From the IMG/VR virus record IMGVR_UViG_3300034009_000006, positions 1-24,724 of that record: a stretch of 24,724 nucleotides of DNA. One strand, given 5' to 3'. The stretch comes from a virus. This document shows positions 6,301-14,473 of the stretch, piece after piece; position 1 is the first letter of the stretch, and every line of letters begins with the position of its first letter. The notes beneath the pieces were generated by a model, which saw only the letters and a list, made by a program, of their open reading frames with translations, was not told the DNA's origin and ran no database searches. Made by a program: the position numbers and the translations under genes.

Positions 6301-7134
6301 TTACCGCGCCTCGCCGATGAGCGGCAGGGGCCGGTTCGAGACAATCAGCTCGCCCACGCGCTTCCCTCCGGACGTCTTCGTTGCGATCGTATAGGTGGTC
6401 GCCACCTCCTCGGTGTAGAACTCGCCGAACGCCTTTCGCGCCGGCAGCTCGTCGTTGATCGAGAGGATGAACTGCCCTGAGATGCGGGCCAGCTGATCCG
6501 CCAGCCGTCCGAAGTCCTCGGGATCAAAGACGCCCGATCCGTAGTCGTCCTCGCAGCCACAATAAGGCGGGTCGAGATAGAACAGGGCGCCCGGGTGGTC
6601 GTAGCGGCTCAGGAACGTCGAATATTCCAGCCGCTCAATCGTCACCGCAGCAAGCCGATCATGCGCATCCTCGAGCAACGGGACCAGCTTGAGCAGGTCG
6701 AATCGGGCAGGCTTCCGTGCGTCCACGCCGAAATTCCGGCCAGCGACCTTGCCCCCGAACGCCGAGCGCTGGAGATAGAGGAACCGCGCCGCCCGCTCCA
6801 GATCGGTAAGCGTGGAGGGGTCGACCTGCATCAGCCGATCAAACTCGGCCCGGCTTGAGAGCTGCCACTTCAGCGTGTCGAGAAACGCCTGATAGTGGCG
6901 CTGGAGGATTCTGAACAGCGTGACGACGTCGCCGCTGATATCGTTGATCGCTTCAGCCCGTGGTCGGCGGCGGCGGCGGAAGAAGATGCCGCCCATTCCG
7001 ACGAACGGCTCCGCGTAGGTCTCGCAGGAAATCATGTCGATAATTGCGGTGAGGCGGCGGGCGAGATTGCGCTTGCCGCCGATGTAGGGCGCGACCGGAG
7101 ATACCGGCCGCACATGCTCCAATGTGGACTCCAT
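6301..7134 (-). CDS. D12-class DNA adenine N6-methyltransferase
   Basis: 277 aa, the normal size for a Dam/D12-class enzyme that methylates adenine N6 with S-adenosylmethionine. Motifs are in order: PYIGGKRNLA (16-25), the SAM-binding EPFVGMGGIFF (42-52), NDISGDVVTLFRIL (64-77), and the catalytic DPPY at 188-191 followed by CGCEDDYG. There is no restriction endonuclease gene nearby, so this is probably an orphan phage methylase for protection or regulation. The target site cannot be read from the sequence. The ATG at 7134 has only a weak ribosome-binding site. A U-poor hairpin lies just upstream and an intrinsic terminator downstream, so it may be transcribed separately or at the tail of the late operon. 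Confidence 0.93.
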   Translation of the reverse strand: MESTLEHVRPVSPVAPYIGGKRNLARRLTAIIDMISCETYAEPFVGMGGIFFRRRRRPRAEAINDISGDVVTLFRILQRHYQAFLDTLKWQLSSRAEFDRLMQVDPSTLTDLERAARFLYLQRSAFGGKVAGRNFGVDARKPARFDLLKLVPLLEDAHDRLAAVTIERLEYSTFLSRYDHPGALFYLDPPYCGCEDDYGSGVFDPEDFGRLADQLARISGQFILSINDELPARKAFGEFYTEEVATTYTIATKTSGGKRVGELIVSNRPLPLIGEAR

Positions 7135-7156
7135 GTCGGTTCTTGTTCCATGAGAA

Positions 7157-7181
7157 CCCCGCCCGTGCGCCGGGTGCGGGG
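7157..7181 (-). promoter_or_regulatory. GC-rich hairpin upstream of the methylase start
   Basis: CCCCG-CCCG (7157-7165) pairs with CGGG (7171-7174) and, after a 2-nt bulge, CGGGG (7177-7181), around a 5-nt loop. On the minus strand no U tract follows, so it is not a classical terminator. It sits 23 bp before the methylase ATG and about 100 bp after the late operon's last gene, where it could act as an attenuator or RNA-processing boundary. Confidence 0.4.
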
Positions 7182-7282
7182 CGGCCAGCTAGGCCAGCTG
7201 CGTCGTGACGAGGGTCAAGTCTCGTCGGTTGCCGTGGTAACGACACGGCACCCCCGCTCGGCCTGCCGACCGGCGAACGTGT

Positions 7283-7459
7283 TCAGGTTCTGGTGGTTGA
7301 GGACTCGGCCGATCGAACAGGGCACGCCGGCCGCAGGTGGTCGGTCTCGCCGCAGCTCGTGCAGCGCAGCCGTGGGCGCGCCGAAAACCGATCCCAGGTA
7401 TCCGGGCAGGCGTCGGAACGGTGCGACGCGGAGCCGCAGTAGGAGCATTCGAGGCTCAT
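7283..7459 (-). CDS. small protein with two CCHC zinc knuckles
   Basis: 58 aa. The start ATG overlaps the stop of the preceding gene (ATGA). Two perfect CX2CX4HX4C motifs are present: C5-C8-H13-C18 (CSYCGSASHRSDAC) and C33-C36-H41-C46 (CTSCGETDHLRPAC). They are joined by a 14-residue linker rich in basic and aromatic residues (DTWDRFSARPRLR). This is the zinc-knuckle geometry of retroviral nucleocapsid proteins, which bind single-stranded nucleic acid. Such a tandem is rare in bacteria. The gene is last in the late operon, after the lysis genes. Binding of phage DNA or RNA is inferred from the motif only. Confidence 0.8.
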   Translation of the reverse strand: MSLECSYCGSASHRSDACPDTWDRFSARPRLRCTSCGETDHLRPACPVRSAESSTTRT

Positions 7460-7572
7460 AGGCTCAGCGGCTCGCCCACGGCCACGATGCAGGTTCCGCT
7501 CGCGCCATAAGCGAGCATCGCCAGCAATGCGGCTATAGCCAGCAGGATGGCCGCCGCTGCGAAGCGCGCCAT
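7456..7572 (-). CDS. 38-aa single-TM peptide in the lysis cassette
   Basis: The ATG at 7572 shares one base with the stop of the holin-like gene (TGATG), and its stop overlaps the next start (ATGA). The peptide reads MARFAAAAILLAIAALLAML and then AYGASGTCIVAVGEPLSL: one strongly hydrophobic helix at residues 4-22 and a short tail with one cysteine. Tight coupling on both sides argues for real translation. It could be a small holin or antiholin-type or spanin-like partner, but it lacks a convincing lipobox, so no specific role is assigned. Confidence 0.6.
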   Translation of the reverse strand: MARFAAAAILLAIAALLAMLAYGASGTCIVAVGEPLSL

Positions 7573-7925
7573 CAGGGCCTCTCCTCCACCGGAACGGCTT
7601 CCCTCGGCTCATTGATGACCCTCACGTCCTGCGGTCCTGGAGGAGAGGCGGACGCTAGTTGCGTCCCCATCCGCTCGACCTGACGTCCGGAGGAAAGGGC
7701 GACGAGCGTCGCGAGACAATCCCCCAGCTTGAGCGCCGCCGCCGTCGCTATCGAAACGAGCACGTTCTCGGCCCAATTGGGCAGCGTGAAGTTGGGGCGA
7801 GAGGTGAGGAAGAGGCCGACGATGATGGCCAGCAGGATGACGATCAGGCCGCCGGATATGACCAGCAACACCACCCGATCAGAGATCGGCTCTCGCGCCG
7901 GCATGGCTTTGGGAGCCTCAGCCAT
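7572..7925 (-). CDS. holin-like two-TM membrane protein
   Basis: 117 aa from the ATG at 7925 (GGAGG 7 bp upstream inside the endolysin gene); a long in-frame extension upstream is antisense-like low-complexity sequence and is rejected. Residues 19-43 form a strong membrane helix (VVLLVISGGLIVILLAIIVG), and a second helix runs through NWAENVLVSIATAAALKLGD. The C-terminal tail is polar. Size, topology and position directly after the endolysin (8-bp overlap) fit a holin that opens the inner membrane for the muramidase. No named holin family is recognised. Confidence 0.7.
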   Translation of the reverse strand: MAEAPKAMPAREPISDRVVLLVISGGLIVILLAIIVGLFLTSRPNFTLPNWAENVLVSIATAAALKLGDCLATLVALSSGRQVERMGTQLASASPPGPQDVRVINEPREAVPVEERP

Positions 7926-8607
7926 GGGCAGCCCTCCGACGATAGGCCGCCGCCAGCCGGTCATCGTACCGGTTCTCGCGGTAAGCGGTCCCGTTGTAAC
8001 CCTTGGCGAACGCCGCCCAGTCGCCGCGCCGGAGCGCGGCTGCGAGGCCCCGCCGCTCGACGAAGGAGACAAAGGCATCCAGCTGGTCCGCCTCCGTCTG
8101 CGCCTGGCGCCAGGCGAAGGCCCACGGGGTCGCGGCGCCGCAGAGCTCGTAATTCTCGCCGAGGATCTGGAAGCCGCCGTAGGAGGCGGAGGCGAAGCCT
8201 GCATCGACGTCGAGCCCCACCGCATCGAGCAGCTGCTCATACCGGCCGAGCTGGCTCGCCGGGTAGAGCGCGCGGTTCCACCGCCGCGACGAGATATGCG
8301 GGTGAGACACGTCGAAACGGTGGCCGGTGGCGCGGCTGAACCGGTGAGGCTCGAACAGGATCGCCGGACGCCCGCCGATGAACGGCCGACCCGTGCTCTC
8401 GACGTCGTAGACCGCCCAGACCTTCGCCGGCTCGACGCCGAGCCGCTCGGCCGCCGCCGCCGCGTCCTCGTCTGTCAGCGCGTGATCGGGGCCATTCGTC
8501 AGCGCCTGGATGACCGCCCGGCGCGTAGCCGGTCCATACAGGCCGTCGATCGAGCCGGCATAGCAGCCGTGCTCGGTCAGCCGCGCCTGCAGCTGCCGCA
8601 TGTCCAT
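7918..8607 (-). CDS. endolysin: N-acetylmuramidase with N-terminal peptidoglycan-binding segment
   Basis: 229 aa. Residues 1-37 (RQLQARLTEHGCYAGSIDGL, YGPATRRAVIQAL) match a short PG_binding_1-type domain. Residues ~55-225 match the N-acetylmuramidase family (DUF3380/PF11860 type): VWAVYDVESTGRPF with the probable catalytic E70, then ILFEPHRFSRATGHRFD, ASYGGFQILGENYELCG and AFAKGYNGTAYRENRYDDRL. It cleaves the glycan backbone of peptidoglycan for host lysis. There is no signal peptide, so export should depend on a holin; the holin-like gene overlaps its 3' end. Start ATG 8607 has GGAGA at good spacing. Confidence 0.93.
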   Translation of the reverse strand: MDMRQLQARLTEHGCYAGSIDGLYGPATRRAVIQALTNGPDHALTDEDAAAAAERLGVEPAKVWAVYDVESTGRPFIGGRPAILFEPHRFSRATGHRFDVSHPHISSRRWNRALYPASQLGRYEQLLDAVGLDVDAGFASASYGGFQILGENYELCGAATPWAFAWRQAQTEADQLDAFVSFVERRGLAAALRRGDWAAFAKGYNGTAYRENRYDDRLAAAYRRRAAHG

Positions 8608-8631
8608 AAGGTGCTCTCCCGAGGGAAGGGG

Positions 8632-8940
8632 CTAGGGCTGCTTGTCGCCCATGCGGCGAAGGAGCCGGGACGCGTCCTTCACCGCGTCAGTGTTCTCGTT
8701 GAGGCAGTCGCAATGCTCGCGAAGAGCCTGCCGCGTCTTGTAGAGTTCCTCCGTGAGGAGCCGCATCTCGCCCGTGCTGAAGATAGCCGCCGCGGCGATC
8801 TGCCCCTCAGGGGGGCTGCCGGCAGACTTACCGCTCTTGACGTACTGGCGCAGGCCGAACACCGCCAGCCCGAGCGCGGAGACCACATAGAAGACGATCT
8901 GCGCCCACAGCGGTAGCGCGCTAACAGCTTCGGTCTGCAC
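8632..8940 (-). CDS. small membrane-anchored protein of the lysis region
   Basis: 102 aa from the GTG at 8940 (GGGAG upstream), overlapping the previous gene by 20 bp; the longer upstream reading is rejected because it is antisense to the preceding gene. One membrane helix lies near the N-terminus (LWAQIVFYVVSALGLAVFGL), followed by a charged, probably helical domain (MRLLTEELYKTRQALREHCD, NTDAVKDASRLLRRMG). Topology and position before the endolysin suggest a lysis accessory protein, possibly spanin- or antiholin-like. No family is recognised. Confidence 0.65.
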   Translation of the reverse strand: MQTEAVSALPLWAQIVFYVVSALGLAVFGLRQYVKSGKSAGSPPEGQIAAAAIFSTGEMRLLTEELYKTRQALREHCDCLNENTDAVKDASRLLRRMGDKQP

Positions 8941-9385
8941 GGATAGTCGCTCCCGCGCGCTTCTCACGGCGCGCCTTGTCGTCGGCGATGCGAGCGTCTT
9001 TGGCCGCGTCCAGCACGGCAAAAGCGTCGAACAGGAAGAAAATCGGCCAAATGCCGACCGTCACGGCCACCACTTCAGCCGAGGCAGCGCCGAGGAAAAG
9101 CGACATCCAGAGGAAGCACGTCAGGAACGAGCCGAGCGCCCTGAAGTGCGGAGACGGCCGCCACGCGCCGTTGATGTACAGGGCCGTGAGCCTGACCGCG
9201 CCCACCACCAGCGCCCACGCCGCCCATGCCTCACGGTCCATGACACGCCGCATCGTGGTGTAGTTCGGCTGCTCGAAGAGCGGCGCGTTGACCCCCCACA
9301 CGATACCAACCGCCAGGGTGATGAGCGCCAGCATCCATTCGGAGCGGCGGTAGGGCCATGTGGTGGAAAGGCGGACGAGTATCAT
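8921..9385 (-). CDS. four-TM phage membrane protein
   Basis: 154 aa. Hydrophobic segments occur at about residues 18-36 (MLALITLAVGIVWGVNA), 54-72 (AAWALVVGAVRLTALYING), 83-100 (LGSFLTCFLWMSLFLGA) and 104-124 (VVAVTVGIWPIFFLFDAF). A basic cytosolic tail follows (DDKARREKRAG). It lies between the tail genes and the endolysin. Such multi-TM proteins in this position can be holins or superinfection-exclusion proteins; which applies here cannot be decided from sequence. Confidence 0.7.
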   Translation of the reverse strand: MILVRLSTTWPYRRSEWMLALITLAVGIVWGVNAPLFEQPNYTTMRRVMDREAWAAWALVVGAVRLTALYINGAWRPSPHFRALGSFLTCFLWMSLFLGAASAEVVAVTVGIWPIFFLFDAFAVLDAAKDARIADDKARREKRAGATIRADRSC

Positions 9386-9416
9386 CGGCCGATCTCCATG
9401 GGTCTAGGCACGAGGC

Positions 9417-9920
9417 TCATAGCTCGAGAAGCTCCCCTGCATCGAGAAATGGGGCCGCCGCTTTTGCGGCGCCGATCGCTTGCCGGATGCTGGCGCTGAA
9501 CCGTATCTCTCGGTGAACGTCGACCAACGGGCGCGGCTCGACCGCCCCTTCCCCGACGTCGACGTCGATCATCAAGCTCGGCTCTTCGCCCAGCATCATC
9601 AGCACCAGGTCCCGCGCGAAGCCCGCGAGTCCGAAGCGTTCGATCATAGCACCGTCCGCGGTGCGGGTGACGCACAGCTCGACTTCGTTGCCGTGGCGGT
9701 CGAGGCGAACGGTTCCGTCCCCATGGATCCATCGCGCCCAAGCGGTGAAGGCGACGCCGCCGCCATTGTCCATCCGCTTCGGCACAACCGAGACGGCCAC
9801 AAGGAAGCCCTCGGAGAGCTTGAGCGCCGTCTCGTCCGGGTAGAGGCCCGGAGCGCGCGTGTCGTAGTCGAGACCGCTCGCCCGCGGCTCCGGCTGCGGG
9901 TCCAGCTTGATAAAGCCCAC
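9417..9920 (-). CDS. phage hypothetical protein after the tail hub
   Basis: 167 aa from a GTG with AGGAG 6 bp upstream, 12 bp after the tail hub gene. The first third is loop-rich and proline-rich (IKLDPQPEPRASGLDYDTR), followed by predicted beta strands (GFLVAVSVVPKRM, VAFTAWARWIHGDG, VELCVTRTADGAM). It ends with helical stretches (FARDLVLMMLGE, IRQAIGAAKAAAPFLDAG). No membrane segment and no recognised family. Its position between the hub and the lysis genes fits a minor tail or tail-tip accessory protein, but this is positional inference. Confidence 0.65.
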   Translation of the reverse strand: MGFIKLDPQPEPRASGLDYDTRAPGLYPDETALKLSEGFLVAVSVVPKRMDNGGGVAFTAWARWIHGDGTVRLDRHGNEVELCVTRTADGAMIERFGLAGFARDLVLMMLGEEPSLMIDVDVGEGAVEPRPLVDVHREIRFSASIRQAIGAAKAAAPFLDAGELLEL

Positions 9921-9932
9921 CTTCCTCTCCTC

Positions 9933-12900
9933 TCAGGGAATGTCGCCGCCGCCGATCGACGGACGAGGCCCGACGCCGGTGCCCGTGCTGCCGGAGCCGG
10001 TGCCAGTCCCGCTCGCCGGGAAGGTGACGGTGCAGGCGCCGACCCACATGCGTCCGTCCCCGCCATAGACGGCGTCGCCGTTCGCGGTGGCGACCAGCGT
10101 CTGCGCACCACCGGCAAAGTCGGGATTGTCGATGTAGAGCTGGTAGGTGACGGTAGAGCCGCTGGTGCCGCTGACCGTCGCGCTCATCGCGTTCAGCGAG
10201 AGCGTCACGCCGCCCATCAGCACCGATCCGGCCGTCACGGAGATGGTCGCGCTGGTCGGCGTCGCCGAATAGCTGATCGAGCCGGTGAACTTCCACCGCG
10301 CGCCGGCCGAAGTGATCGCGGGCATCTGCCTCGCGTCGCCCAGCCGAACCCCCGAGCCGGGATAGGTCAGCAGCTCCGCCATGGTTGGCGGCCTCACGCC
10401 GGCCAGATACCAGATCAGGCTGTTGGCTGCCGCGATGCTGCCGAAGTCGGTGTTATGGTTCGCGATGGTGAAGCGGTAGAAAAAGGCCGTCGCGGCGGTG
10501 ACCTTGAACAGCTTCTTAAACCGGTAGACCACGCCGGCCGCACCGCCGCCGCTGTTGACGGCGTTGAGCGTGTCGCGATCCGCGTCGAAGTCCAAGAGCA
10601 ACGTTTGGACCACACTTCCGGCCGAGTTCAGGATCCTAACCCGTACGCCAGCCCCAGCGAGGTCCCCAGCGTTGACGGCGCGCACTTCGGCATCAACGAC
10701 CAAGAACTGGTTCTGCACGACGCTCTGCTGCGTCGTTGAGCCGATGTCCTGCTCGATCTGGGCACCTGCCCCGGCTGCCGCGTCGAGCTGGTAGCCATTG
10801 CTCCCGCCGCTCTCGCCCGCGACCTTCGTGCCCGTGCCGTTCGAGGAGTTCGTCCACCGGGTCGGTATGCCCGGCGAGGTGGGGAAGTCGGCGAATCGGG
10901 GGTTGTCGTTGACGTAGTTCGTCCCGGATTGACCGTCCTGCACCTTCACGATGGAAAGCGAGTCGCTCACGTTATCCGGCGAGCCACTGGTGGCAGTGAC
11001 GACCACCTTCGCCGTTCCCGCCGGGAGCACCCCAGACTGGAGGTAGACGGTGGCCTGGTTCGTCGCCGTCGTCGTGCCTCCGGCCGTTGTCCGGAGCGTC
11101 ACAGCGCCGAGACTGGCCCCGGCGCTGTTGAACGCCGCGGCCGACCAGCTCAGGGTGCCCGTGTTGTTCTGGCGCTGGGCGGTGATGGTGACGACCTGCG
11201 TCGTCGGGGCCAGGACGCCCGAGGGGCCGTAGGTGAGCTGCTGGACATCCGAGACGATAATAAGGGATCGTGCCGGCGCGCCGTCCGAGGTTTTCGTGAT
11301 CGAGAGAGTGTCGGGCAGCCCGTCGCAGGTGCCGGTGACTATGACCTGCGTCGTCCCGGCGGGCAGCACCGCCGACTGCAGGTAGACCGTCGTTTCCGTC
11401 GTGGCGGCGGTCGTGCCGGCGGAGGTGGTCCGCAAGGTCACTGCCCCCAGGCTCGCTCCGGCGCTGTTATACGCGGTGGCGGCCCATGAGGGGTTCTGCC
11501 CGGCCGCCGTGTTCTGGCGAAGCATGTCGATCTTTATCGACTGCGTCGCGGGGCTCAGCGCTCCCGTCCCGTCCGCCGTGAATTGCTGCTTATCGGAGAT
11601 CAGGACGACCAGCTTAGCGCTTGCCCCGTCTTGCACCCTCAGGATGCTCTTTGAATCGCCCACGTTGTCGGGAGCGCCGCTCGTTGCGACGACGATGACC
11701 TGAGCGAACGAGGCCGGAAGAACCCCCGACTGCAGGTAGACTGTCGTCTGGGTGGTGGCGGCGGTGGTCCCGCCCGCGGTGGTTCGCAGCGGGACCGTGC
11801 CGAGGCTCGCCCCGGCAGAGTCATAAGCGGTTGCCGCCCAGCTCAGCGTACCGGCATTATTCTGCCGCTCGGCCGTGAAGGTGACGACCTGCGAGCCCGG
11901 AGAGAGAACGCCCGCAGCGTTGAACTTGAACTGCTGCACGTCCGACTTCAGCGTGAGCTGCGCTGGCTTGTTGAGCATCGCCCGCCACCAGCCGTTGACG
12001 GTGGTCGGGAGGGTGGGGGGCGCGTTACTCGACGGCGTCGAGTTGATGTAGATCCACGAGACGTCCTGGTCTTTTACGATGTGGCCCTCGCGGTATACCT
12101 CCGCAGGGTTGAAATCCCCTCGATCGACCAGAACAGCGGTGAAAGCCACATCCGAATAGGGGTGGACGTCCCACGTCGGCTCAGCGCCAATCGCGAGCTT
12201 CCACCAGGGCGCGCCCATCTCCAGCTGCTCGACGCTGGTCGTGGGCGGGAGGGAGGCGCCGGTCGCGTCGAGCGTCAGGCTCGACGCGCCGATGGCTACC
12301 GGAGCGACGAACAGCTTTCCGACCCAGTCTACGCCGGCGACAGCGTTCACGCTCGCCGCAATCCGCTGGATCAGGTCGCGAGCCGTAATCTGCTGCCCCG
12401 CGTAGAGGGAGATGTTCCACGGACGGGAGATGTCGAGCGCAGCCAGCGACGCCGTGTCGACCTTGCCCGCTCCGCCGGCAAGCAGCGCAAGGCGCTTGAT
12501 GACCGCCCCCGGCTTCCGGACCCAGCCGTCCGGCCCTCCCTTGTCTCCCTTCACCTGGTAGCTCAGTCGCCCTGCAGGCGGCGCCCCATGCCGGACAAGA
12601 CCCGCGGCCTTGCTGGTGGCCCAGCTGCCCGGCGCGATGGTCGCGGCGACGAGCGCGGCGTAGCTGGCGAAGTCTCCCGCCGAGGCACCGAACCTCTGGA
12701 GACGCTCCATCGCGTACTCGACGTCTTCGATTGCCCCGTAGGCCGACAGCTGGACGACGTTGTTCACGCTGTCGATCATGCGCGCGGGAACATACCGCGG
12801 TGCACCGATGGCCAGCGGCTTCGGCTGCCCCTTCCATGCGGCGTCGCCCTCGGCGCCGCCGGTGCCCGCGTAAGTGGTCAACAGGGGCGCGTCGAGCCAG

Positions 12901-13292
12901 CGATCATCGACCGCGAAAGGAATGTCGGCCGCCCCGTTTGCGACCCGCGGTTGGGCCGTCACGCGCCCATCGAAGCGAAGCACGTATGCGCCCCAAGCGT
13001 CCCCCGGCTCCCCGGTCCAGATCCGCAATCTGGCATCGGCGAGGGTATACCTCCCGAAATTCGGCCATGCCTCCGTTCCGAGGGCAAGAGCGGAGGACGG
13101 GGTCTCGATCCGCGCAGTGAATGCGCCGTCGAATAGGTCGTAGCGGAGCTGAGGGAGCCTCGCGAGAACCGGATACCAAAGCTGGCCATTGAGTCCGCAG
13201 ACCCGCTCGTCGTCGCTGTTCGACGCGTACAGCGAGACAGCGGCGCCGGCCACGGGATCGTAGCCGTCAATCTGGACGAGGACAGCGGCCAC
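9933..13292 (-). CDS. tail hub / tip protein with three Ig-like repeats
   Basis: 1119 aa from a GTG directly after the upstream TAG. The N-terminal ~440 residues resemble the conserved hub part of siphovirus tail-tip proteins (IDGYDPVAGAAVSLYASN, LARLPQLRYDLFDGAFTARI, a region to YINSTPSS). Residues ~448-794 contain three consecutive ~115-residue repeats, each starting SD(V/K)QQ and carrying NSAGASLG(A/T)V.LRTT and TTVYLQSGVLPAG. These look like Ig-like or jelly-roll adhesion modules. The C-terminal part has further beta-rich segments and ends in a Gly/Thr/Ser-rich linker (GTGTGSGSTGTGVG). The protein probably sits at the tail tip and contacts the host surface; repeat number may tune reach or receptor choice. 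Confidence 0.82.
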   Translation of the reverse strand: MAAVLVQIDGYDPVAGAAVSLYASNSDDERVCGLNGQLWYPVLARLPQLRYDLFDGAFTARIETPSSALALGTEAWPNFGRYTLADARLRIWTGEPGDAWGAYVLRFDGRVTAQPRVANGAADIPFAVDDRWLDAPLLTTYAGTGGAEGDAAWKGQPKPLAIGAPRYVPARMIDSVNNVVQLSAYGAIEDVEYAMERLQRFGASAGDFASYAALVAATIAPGSWATSKAAGLVRHGAPPAGRLSYQVKGDKGGPDGWVRKPGAVIKRLALLAGGAGKVDTASLAALDISRPWNISLYAGQQITARDLIQRIAASVNAVAGVDWVGKLFVAPVAIGASSLTLDATGASLPPTTSVEQLEMGAPWWKLAIGAEPTWDVHPYSDVAFTAVLVDRGDFNPAEVYREGHIVKDQDVSWIYINSTPSSNAPPTLPTTVNGWWRAMLNKPAQLTLKSDVQQFKFNAAGVLSPGSQVVTFTAERQNNAGTLSWAATAYDSAGASLGTVPLRTTAGGTTAATTQTTVYLQSGVLPASFAQVIVVATSGAPDNVGDSKSILRVQDGASAKLVVLISDKQQFTADGTGALSPATQSIKIDMLRQNTAAGQNPSWAATAYNSAGASLGAVTLRTTSAGTTAATTETTVYLQSAVLPAGTTQVIVTGTCDGLPDTLSITKTSDGAPARSLIIVSDVQQLTYGPSGVLAPTTQVVTITAQRQNNTGTLSWSAAAFNSAGASLGAVTLRTTAGGTTTATNQATVYLQSGVLPAGTAKVVVTATSGSPDNVSDSLSIVKVQDGQSGTNYVNDNPRFADFPTSPGIPTRWTNSSNGTGTKVAGESGGSNGYQLDAAAGAGAQIEQDIGSTTQQSVVQNQFLVVDAEVRAVNAGDLAGAGVRVRILNSAGSVVQTLLLDFDADRDTLNAVNSGGGAAGVVYRFKKLFKVTAATAFFYRFTIANHNTDFGSIAAANSLIWYLAGVRPPTMAELLTYPGSGVRLGDARQMPAITSAGARWKFTGSISYSATPTSATISVTAGSVLMGGVTLSLNAMSATVSGTSGSTVTYQLYIDNPDFAGGAQTLVATANGDAVYGGDGRMWVGACTVTFPASGTGTGSGSTGTGVGPRPSIGGGDIP
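10911..11951 (-). repeat. three tandem ~345-bp coding repeats in the tail hub gene
   Basis: Units run approximately 11951-11604, 11603-11259 and 11258-10911 (116, 115 and 116 residues). The boundaries come from the recurring SD(V/K)QQ motif at residues 450, 566 and 681. The copies share NSAGASLG and TTVYLQS blocks but have diverged clearly at the DNA level, so the duplication is not recent. Confidence 0.85.
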
Positions 13293-14108
13293 CTAGCCCG
13301 CCTTCGGAATGGGCACCAGGTCGACGAGATTCACCCGCCACTCCCAGCCGGTTGCCGCGCGCCAGACAGTGCCAAGCTCCCCGACGATCGGCCCAAACCA
13401 GCTTCGCTTCTGTCGCTGGGGATCCGGCGCAGGATCGGTGACGAGGACGATCGGCTCCTGTCCTGCATTCATCTCGATCAGGGGCTGGACCTTCTGCTCA
13501 ACCTCATCCTTCCGGACGTTGGGGAAGGTGATTCCCAACGCGCGGAGGCGCGCGGCACGGCGGCGCAACATGACGCCGTACGGAGACCACTCGACGCGGC
13601 CGAGGTCGCGGATGCCCCACCCGCCCCCGAAGGCGAAATTACGCTCCAGAATGTTGCGCTTTCCGATGGCAACGCGTCCGACCGTCACCTGCTCAGAGGC
13701 GAGCACACCGGCAATCGTGAAGCGCCAGTACCGGCGCGAAATCGCGCCGTCGTCTTTCGTCCACCACCCGACACCGCGTCCGTGGGTCGGCATTTCGGAG
13801 CCGGCCAGGAAAGGGACGACAGCACTGACGTAGACGTTGGTGGTGAACCCGGCATCGTCCGCCCCGCGCACCCTGAGGGTCCAAGCTGCCGTCGCCCCGG
13901 TGCAGCCGAACAGGAGCGCGGCATCGACTTCCTGCGCGGAACCTAGGTCGATATCCAAGCTGATCGTCGTCGGTCCTGCCGCTGTCTTCCACACGACCCC
14001 CATCCAGTCATTCCGGACATTATCCGGGCTGGTCCCCGCGCCTGCCGATGTGCTCGTCGACGAGGCGGCGCTTATCGGAAGCGGCCTCATCGCCCATGCG
14101 TTCGCCAT
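13293..14108 (-). CDS. minor tail protein
   Basis: 271 aa; its ATG directly abuts the upstream TAA and its TAG abuts the hub start. The first ~150 residues form a beta-rich domain (ISLDIDLGSAQEVDAALLFG, WTLRVRGADDAGF, RYWRFTIAGVLAS) that is reminiscent of a discoidin/galactose-binding jelly roll. The second half (GGWGIRDLGRVEWSPYGVML, then a helical part and DPAPDPQRQKRSWFG) looks like a tail structural domain. Position between tape measure and hub corresponds to the minor tail or distal-tail genes of siphoviruses. The fold comparison is tentative; the structural role is supported by gene order. Confidence 0.7.
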   Translation of the reverse strand: MANAWAMRPLPISAASSTSTSAGAGTSPDNVRNDWMGVVWKTAAGPTTISLDIDLGSAQEVDAALLFGCTGATAAWTLRVRGADDAGFTTNVYVSAVVPFLAGSEMPTHGRGVGWWTKDDGAISRRYWRFTIAGVLASEQVTVGRVAIGKRNILERNFAFGGGWGIRDLGRVEWSPYGVMLRRRAARLRALGITFPNVRKDEVEQKVQPLIEMNAGQEPIVLVTDPAPDPQRQKRSWFGPIVGELGTVWRAATGWEWRVNLVDLVPIPKAG

Positions 14109-14471
14109 TTAGATGAGCACCTCATAGCTGGTCGTCTCAGCCTGGAGATCGAGTTCGATCCGGGCGATGAGGCCGACGCCATTCACGGCATGTTCGGGAT
14201 CAATGAGTGTGACGCTCGGGATGCCGCCTGCCGGGTTCGGCCAGACCAGATCGGCAACGGTGACGGCAAAGCGGCGGCGTTCTACGCCTATCAGCGCCGC
14301 CCGCGCCGTCAGCGCAGCGGCAGCGTCCGTAGCGGCGTCAAAGAAGCCTTCGGAGGGCGCGTCACTTCCGTCGAGCGCATTCGGATACCGCGCCTTGAGC
14401 GCGGCATCAGACCAAGTCTCGATCCGCGCCGGACGAGTTCCGGCGGCGATGTCTCCTGCCAGTGCCGGCAT
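14109..14471 (-). CDS. small tail protein
   Basis: 120 aa; the start lies 2 bp after the tape-measure stop and the stop abuts the next start. The sequence has a helical alanine-rich centre (DAATDAAAALTARAALIGVE) and a beta-rich C-terminus (FAVTVADLVWPNPAGGIPSV, IARIELDLQAETTSYEVLI). No family is recognised. Strict end-to-end packing with the tail genes on both sides indicates a structural or assembly role in the tail tip. Confidence 0.7.
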   Translation of the reverse strand: MPALAGDIAAGTRPARIETWSDAALKARYPNALDGSDAPSEGFFDAATDAAAALTARAALIGVERRRFAVTVADLVWPNPAGGIPSVTLIDPEHAVNGVGLIARIELDLQAETTSYEVLI

Positions 14472-14473
14472 CG

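Noticed and set aside
7215-7448. 77-codon leftward frame overlapping the zinc-knuckle gene
   Set aside because: It overlaps the zinc-knuckle gene out of frame, has no start signal and lacks the Cys/His pattern; treated as a shadow.
10911-11951. Possible CRISPR-like or satellite repeat array
   Set aside because: The repeat units are ~345 bp, in frame and diverged at the DNA level, so they are protein-domain repeats and not a CRISPR array.
7729-13136. Several long rightward frames (7729-8916, 9480-10739, 12081-13136)
   Set aside because: All lie opposite coupled late genes with clear motifs or ribosome-binding sites and read as arginine-rich shadow sequence.
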